This document shows, piece after piece, positions 59,117 through 64,000 of a stretch of DNA of 64,000 nucleotides; the first letter of the stretch is position 1; every line of letters starts with the position of its first letter. The DNA lies in contig NC_064682.1 in NCBI RefSeq assembly GCF_023278565.1, positions 620,001-684,000 of the forward strand. The letters run 5' to 3'. The notes under the pieces were generated by a model that made no database searches, was not told the DNA's origin, and saw nothing but the letters and a program-made list of their open reading frames with translations. This DNA is from Colletotrichum lupini (lineage: Eukaryota > Ascomycota > Sordariomycetes > Glomerellales > Glomerellaceae). The translations under genes were made by a program, and so were the position numbers.

Positions 59117-60061
59117 CTAGCCCATGAGCTCAGGAGGAATATTCTCCTTGTTCGACTCCTGTTCTTCATCATTGCAGAACCAGACACTCTGAGCGAGAGC
59201 GTCTATGGCTTCAATGGCGTGGAGAACAAACGGGTAATCGAAACTGACACTGGCTTGCATCGCAAGGTCTTCAATGTCGTCAACGGTCTCAGGCAGCTCA
59301 ACCTCCGGCGAGTTCTCGTCGACGCTGATGCGGTACCTCAAGAGCTCTTGGCGACGCATGTCCAGCAGCCGCACAATTCGGCGAAGAATCTGTCGGTCCT
59401 CGTAGATGAGGGGATCGTGAAGTTGGTCGATGGCGTCGTCCAATGCGAGCATGCGAGCCGAGCGTTCGACTTGCTCGGGAGTGAGGTGTCGGCCTGGGGT
59501 ACCCTGTTCTGGGTTTGGATGAAGACAATGAAGAGATGCAGAGACTTCGCTATTGCCAGACGCATGCTCTTTGGTCATGGTGGCGGGTAGTCGACCGTAG
59601 TGTCTGTTGTGGTCGATTGCTCTGCCCATGATGTTGGGGTGTCGCTCTTGGAGAACGCCGACGGTACCTTGCAGTTCTGGGATTGTGTACCTCGATCCAT
59701 CTTCGAAGCCGATGTTGATGTCCCCATTGGCTGGACGGAATTTCTCTTCAGACTCATCACAGAAGATGGTAAAGTCATCGTTGCTGAAAGGTTGTTGCTC
59801 CTCAGACATAGTGTTGTCTTCATCATCACCGAAGATGGCGAAGCCTCCACTACTGGTAGATCGTTGCTCCACAGAAGCGCCGCTGTCTCCGTCATCACAA
59901 AAGATAGTGAAGTCGTCGCTACTGAAAGGCTGCTGCTCATCATGAATAGCGCTGTCTTCGTTGAAAACAGGGACATTGTTAAGCGGCATGCGACGGAGAG
60001 TGGCTGTTGTGTCCCGCTGAGCCCTTGAGGCAAAGGAAACAGTAGCTCCGATGGAAGGCAT
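59117..60061 (-). CDS. Acidic protein with three ABBA-type repeats and a KEN box; candidate APC/C regulator
   Basis: Intronless, 314 aa; the start at 60061 follows a CT/A-rich leader with a TATA-like ATAAAAG 230 bases upstream (minus strand). Residues 41-63, 64-86 and 87-109 are three tandem 23-residue repeats, each with FxIFxD: F51-T-I-F-C-D56, F74-A-I-F-G-D79, F97-T-I-F-C-D102. These fit the ABBA motif (F-x-[ILV]-[FY]-x-[DE]) that docks on Cdc20/Cdh1. A degenerate D-box-like R24-M-P-L27 precedes them. The C-terminus has a textbook KEN box with following prolines, K305-E-N-I-P-P310. The middle (about 195-245) is a predicted helical pair. Such a set is found in APC/C inhibitors and substrates (Acm1, Mad3/BubR1); no TPR or kinase domain is present. 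The role is inferred from motifs only. Confidence 0.78.
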   Translation of the reverse strand: MPSIGATVSFASRAQRDTTATLRRMPLNNVPVFNEDSAIHDEQQPFSSDDFTIFCDDGDSGASVEQRSTSSGGFAIFGDDEDNTMSEEQQPFSNDDFTIFCDESEEKFRPANGDINIGFEDGSRYTIPELQGTVGVLQERHPNIMGRAIDHNRHYGRLPATMTKEHASGNSEVSASLHCLHPNPEQGTPGRHLTPEQVERSARMLALDDAIDQLHDPLIYEDRQILRRIVRLLDMRRQELLRYRISVDENSPEVELPETVDDIEDLAMQASVSFDYPFVLHAIEAIDALAQSVWFCNDEEQESNKENIPPELMG

Positions 60062-61260
60062 GTTGATTATGGCAATAGAAGTTAAGGTGGGTTGTAAAGA
60101 GAAAAGAGCCGCAGCTAAGACAATCTCGGTTCTTTTTGTATAGGAGCCAGAGATATGAGATGAGATAGGCTGAAGTGGAAAGTGAGTGAATCGCCGCAGT
60201 AGCCAACTGAGAATGAGATGAAGAATAGAGAGTGGATTGTGTTTGCTTGAGGTGAGCCTGCAGAAGAAAAGGAAAAAGAAGCAGGGGATGGGCTGGCTTT
60301 TATTCCCAATCCTAGGAGGAAGAAAGTTTTGAAGTGATTTGGTTGAGGCATTGGGGCAGTCAAGGTCCTTCAAGTCCTTGATATCGGAGATAGCAGTCGA
60401 CGATGTATGTACCCTTAGATCGTAACAGCCGGCTTAGACCGCAACTGTATACCGCTGTACCTTCATGTTCGAAAGCCGTCAAGGTAAATGAAGAGTTTCC
60501 ATAGGGTGAAAGTTGGCCGTGTGGCCTGAAACTTCTTTCTGGACCGTTTCGCCCCAGAGGAAGAATAATGTGTGAGTCAAGTGTTTTGATACCGGGTTTT
60601 TCTCAAAGTATCGTGAGTGATTTTGCGGGCATCGTTAGTTAGCTTCAGCGGGCTGGGAGGCCACACACGGGTTTTATGTCGCACCTTTATAGCAAGGGCT
60701 AAAATGAAAAACGACCTTGGTGGTGCTGTGGAATAGAGACACCCAGAGGCTGGTCTGATACATCTGGAACCTTGATACAGCACATCTGATCTCCATACCC
60801 GAGGTGGGATAGGACTCTAGTGGGCAGTCAGAAGCTCAGCTCATCTTTGCGTTTTGCTGCCAAATGCATTGGAATCGGAAATCAAGTACATGCCTTCGAA
60901 ACAACGCGATTGTATAGACTCACTTCTAGTCTGTTTGGCCAAAATTTACACTAGCGGATAGAGTATAGGTGGGAAGGTTCTTAGTTCCAAGGAAAGGGTT
61001 TTGGGGGTCCCGGGGGGGGTCCGGACCATGAATCTAACAGATCTCAAGAAATGCATCACCGCATATGAACCGTGCGATTACCACCTAACATGAAAATCTC
61101 TGTGTTGCAGCCAACAAGGTTAAAGCTACCAGGAAAGAAACCAAACAACATTGAAAGAATTCCCTGTCAAAGGGACTTAGAGACGTCGCCTCGTCTGCAT
61201 TTTGGCTAGGCTGACAGTCGATAACTCTTCGCCATAGGGCTAATAAAAGCCCATCTTGAC
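60062..61260. other. Intergenic, promoter of the ABBA/KEN protein
   Basis: No gene seen. The first ~300 bases are the leader and promoter of the minus-strand gene ending at 59117. The rest has no open frame of note. Confidence 0.5.
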
Positions 61261-62267
61261 CTAGTTCTTGATGATCTCCTGCTCAAACTAGTCAAACCTG
61301 GCCTACTTAGTATACCTTGCAGCACCCACATGGCAATGGTCGCCTGCCGCGTTGTCTGCCGTGATTACAACCTAGTGGGCTTTGTCACCCTAAGCATCCC
61401 ATATTGCCTCAGGTTGTCCTTTGAAAAGGTGATCGTCCGCGGCATCAGCAACAAAATACAGGACACTGAATTTTGTCGGCTATGCCCTTCAAGCTGAAAT
61501 ATGAAGCTTTGTCCAGGTACTCTGCCGGGGTCCGAACTTTGAAAGCCCATAAACCATGAGACAGGGGCCAGCGAGCTGTCCGTGAAGACTTTCTCTGCTG
61601 CAGCAAAGTCCTGGAATCCCGAGTATCGAGCCAGGCCCTTCTCGGCATCGAAGACGGGGATACCCATAAGATTGTATAATCCATCGATACTGAATACCGC
61701 AGCAATGCGGTGGGCGAAAGCAGCAGCGCGGGCGGCAAGTAATTCTGCCATCGAGTTTCCGACAATCCCAACCTACTTCATATTGACGATTGGTAGAGTT
61801 TCCAGGAAGTCCAGAAAAGGGGAGACGACTGTTTCCCACTCGTGGGTGAAACCGATTCCTTGATAACGGCGTGCACAGATCTGTCTTGGGGCGTCGTAGC
61901 ATAGCACATTCCAACCACGCTCTAGAATTCCGGCGCGATACTGGTGGTGCATTTCTTCTATTGAGCCATCGTAGCCATTACCCAGGACGATGGTCGGCAA
62001 CTTCTTGTCGGCAGACCTACATACCGGGAAGAAGATGACGGGTATGTCGAAGCTCGGTTCCTTGACCATGCGCCTATAACCAGGAATAGGCAACCGAGAG
62101 TTCGCCTGGTCAAGACACGACGTCTCCTTGTCGCAAGAAGATAGTATGCAAAGATCTTCCTAGTCGCCATGCAGGTAGAAATCGGTAGCTCTGTAATAGG
62201 TAGATGCTCGGAACATGGCGTCGCGGATTGAAACCGGATTCGTCAATTTGTTTGGTGAAGGTTGAGA
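61261..62267 (-). pseudogene. Alpha/beta hydrolase pseudogene (dihydropseudooxynicotine hydrolase-like)
   Basis: Reading on the minus strand gives PVSIRDAMFRASTYYRATDF, then an in-frame TAG at 62162-62160, then LPIPGYRRM, LPTIVLGNGYDGSIEEM, RGWNVLCYDAPRQICARR and GIGFTHEWETVVSP, then a second TAG at 61775-61773 just before the nucleophile elbow, which reads GNSMA instead of GNSMG. A frameshift follows near 61,570, and a single T insertion near 61,465 precedes ADAADDH (catalytic acid/His region). Five further TAG codons lie in the tail. All premature stops are TAG, consistent with CAG or TGG hit by C-to-T/G-to-A change. Intact relatives are fungal alpha/beta hydrolases of unknown substrate. 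The gene is dead. Confidence 0.85.
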
Positions 62268-63738
62268 TCAAGAGCTTGTTGAAGAGAGTTAGCTTCTTTA
62301 TCATCACCTATGAGTACGCAATTACGCAAAGAGGCTTATCAAAAGATGACCATAGGCAACTTACTGTTACGTCGGACAACAAGACCATCGGATCGTCAGT
62401 AAGCGCGACATTATGAAGCCGGTCATCACGATAAAGCCGAAGGGCGAGCAGTTTCCCATCGGGTTCAAGTTGAACAGTCCGCGTTTGCGAAAGTACTTTT
62501 ACTGGCGAATGATATCCCATCACTTGCTTGGCAGCTTTGGCACATCCGCCTTGAAAATTTCTCTAGTTAGGCTCTTTTTCAAGATTGTTCATGCTCGACT
62601 ATGAGGTAAACAATCCTTGTGAAAGTAGATGTACTCATGTCGATGCCATATGGGAGTTGGTTGGTAAGTATGACGATTCGATCCTAGTTCAGTCGTTCCT
62701 GCGAAGCACGAAGTCAACCAAGGCATGAGTTAGGAAAAACTAGAGATGAATTTGCTATAGTCCACTTGCACCCGGTGTGATAGTAGGAGATGGCCAACCT
62801 TTCAAGGGAATTGAATCCGGATTTGTGGTAACCCCGAGACGCGATGAGTCTCGAAGCCCCTTTTGCTCCCGACACATTGGGAAGGGTTTTTGCACCAACA
62901 TCAGCGACCCTGACTCGCATATACTAGCCAAAGCCGGCTAACAAGAGCACACAGATACAGCCCACCTACTTAGAAAGACTTCCTAGTCACGTTGGGACGT
63001 AGATAGAGAAGTCATGGTTGGTACAACGTGGTCTAGTGGGTTTATTCCGGGTTTGTAGACCCATAAGACTGGTCTAAACGACAGGGTCTGGCTATCAAGG
63101 AAAACGACTCATCAGGTACGGAAAATAGTCTGATTACACGATGTCCACGTTGTGCTTCAAGCTCGCGCTCAACTCAAAATGGTAATTTAGAAATCCCGAT
63201 GCAGTACAAAACTGGGGAAGTTACCATGGCTACTGTAACATTATCACTTTTCTATGCGTTTGACTGCTAATTCTCATTGATTCCGAGAAGTGATCCATCT
63301 CCGGTATGAGGAACGTAGAAATGGACTTTTCGTTTCTTACTACGCCACCCTTCCTGGTTTTCAAAAATCAGCCTCACAGAACGATACCACCTTCTAGGTA
63401 TACAGAGAAAGCCCCCAAACAACAGGCATGCTACGATCGGTGCCGCAAAACACTACATATTACAGATAAACCGGTCCCCCGTCACCCCCTCTGAGAAGAG
63501 GCATTGTAGCCCCTTCAATGTATGACAATGTCTGCGGCTGTGCGGGAGCTCTCATACTTAGTAATCGGACGAATCGCAGAGGTAAGAGTGTTGTGCTTAG
63601 CGAATCGAGTCCGACTGGCACATTTTCGAGAGGAGAGATCAAAGCGAAGCTACTATATGTCCGACCTATGAAACCAATCCTACTTCTTCACACGCAGATT
63701 TGCCCGCTCTATAAGGGTTTGGCTGGTCATCTACCCAC
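62268..63738. other. Intergenic, no gene recognised
   Basis: About 1.5 kb. The part next to 62,268 may contain the decayed 5' end of the hydrolase. Frames up to 74 codons beyond that have no support. Confidence 0.45.
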
Positions 63739-64000
63739 CTAACCGCATTTGTCGCCGTAAATTCCACCATTCTGGTTCTTTTGGCCATCTGTACGACAAC
63801 AATCTGCCGACTGAGTTGAGTTAGTTATCATGGGTGTTGGTACTGCGTAACCAGCATGCTACTTACGCACTTGGCCTTCACTTCGGCACTGCAAAGTGGA
63901 GGAGGGTTGTTGCTTTGGCAGCCTCCATATATACCCTTGTTCTATCAGCGTACTATCTTGAGCTCAAAAACGAGATTTCCGACTTACCAGCCAATAGACA
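63739..64000 (-). CDS. Small cysteine-rich protein, 3' exons only (5' end beyond window)
   Basis: Three exon pieces on the minus strand: the end of an exon at 64000-63988, then 63941-63867 and 63810-63739 ending in TAG. Donors are GTAAGT twice, acceptors TAG and CAG with a CTAAC branch, and all junctions are phase 0. The visible tail of about 48 residues has six Cys (NKGIYGGCQS, PPPLCSAE, KAKCSADCCR, GIYGDKCG) and a repeated GIYGxxC/GIYGxKC element. The spacing and Gly/Asn-rich character resemble small secreted disulfide-rich proteins of plant-associated fungi, but the signal peptide would lie outside the window, so secretion is unproven. Function unknown. Confidence 0.65.

Noticed and set aside
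1..64000. CRISPR arrays or bacterial operon features
   Set aside because: Spliceosomal introns, fungal gene families and RIP show this is a fungal nuclear genome; no regularly spaced short repeats were seen.

Overview
The window is nuclear DNA of a filamentous ascomycete (Pezizomycotina, probably Sordariomycetes). Genes carry short introns of about 50-160 bases with GTRNGT donors and CTAAC-type branch sites. There are fungal-type secondary-metabolism genes, secreted enzymes and siderophore chemistry, and one retrotransposon shows the CpA-to-TpA signature of repeat-induced point mutation (RIP). The genus cannot be fixed by eye.

Layout. 1-5.7 kb: a secreted GH79 glycosidase cut by the left edge, a possible small Cys-rich protein, and a three-exon cytochrome P450. 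6.2-17.8 kb: housekeeping block with the mitochondrial calcium uniporter (MCU), a SidL/SidF-type hydroxyornithine acyltransferase, the CLN3/BTN1 vacuolar membrane protein, a 2EXR-domain protein and a small single-pass protein with a mitochondrial-type N-terminus. 17.9-24.9 kb: a complete but dead Ty1/copia LTR retrotransposon, with 205-bp LTRs, a 5-bp target-site duplication ATCTG, and RIP that stops at the element ends. 27.2-44.7 kb: accessory region with a GMC oxidoreductase, a TOXD/LovC-type enoyl reductase, an unknown 198-aa protein, a full-size PDR ABC transporter, an MFS exporter, a pisatin-demethylase-like P450 and, divergent from it, a class I terpene synthase of the trichodiene synthase family. 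The last three (MFS, P450, terpene synthase) look like a small sesquiterpene cluster; the rest of the accessory block may or may not belong to it.

45.5-60.1 kb: housekeeping again, with cytochrome c heme lyase carrying an internally duplicated CPV module, a DUF4267 membrane protein, KGD4 of the 2-oxoglutarate dehydrogenase complex, a 5-kb gene-poor stretch with two long poly-C tracts, a DUF647/RUS-family protein, mevalonate diphosphate decarboxylase ERG19 (supplying the isoprenoid precursor a terpene synthase would use), and an unknown acidic protein. That last protein has three 23-residue repeats, each with an ABBA-type FxIFxD motif, and a C-terminal KEN box: the make-up of an APC/C pseudosubstrate inhibitor or substrate. 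61-64 kb: a decayed alpha/beta hydrolase pseudogene and, at the right edge, the 3' part of a small Cys-rich (probably secreted) protein gene.

All exon boundaries were set by hand from splice signals and frame continuity; each complete multi-exon model sums to a multiple of three. Function calls rest on motif recognition, not on database searches.
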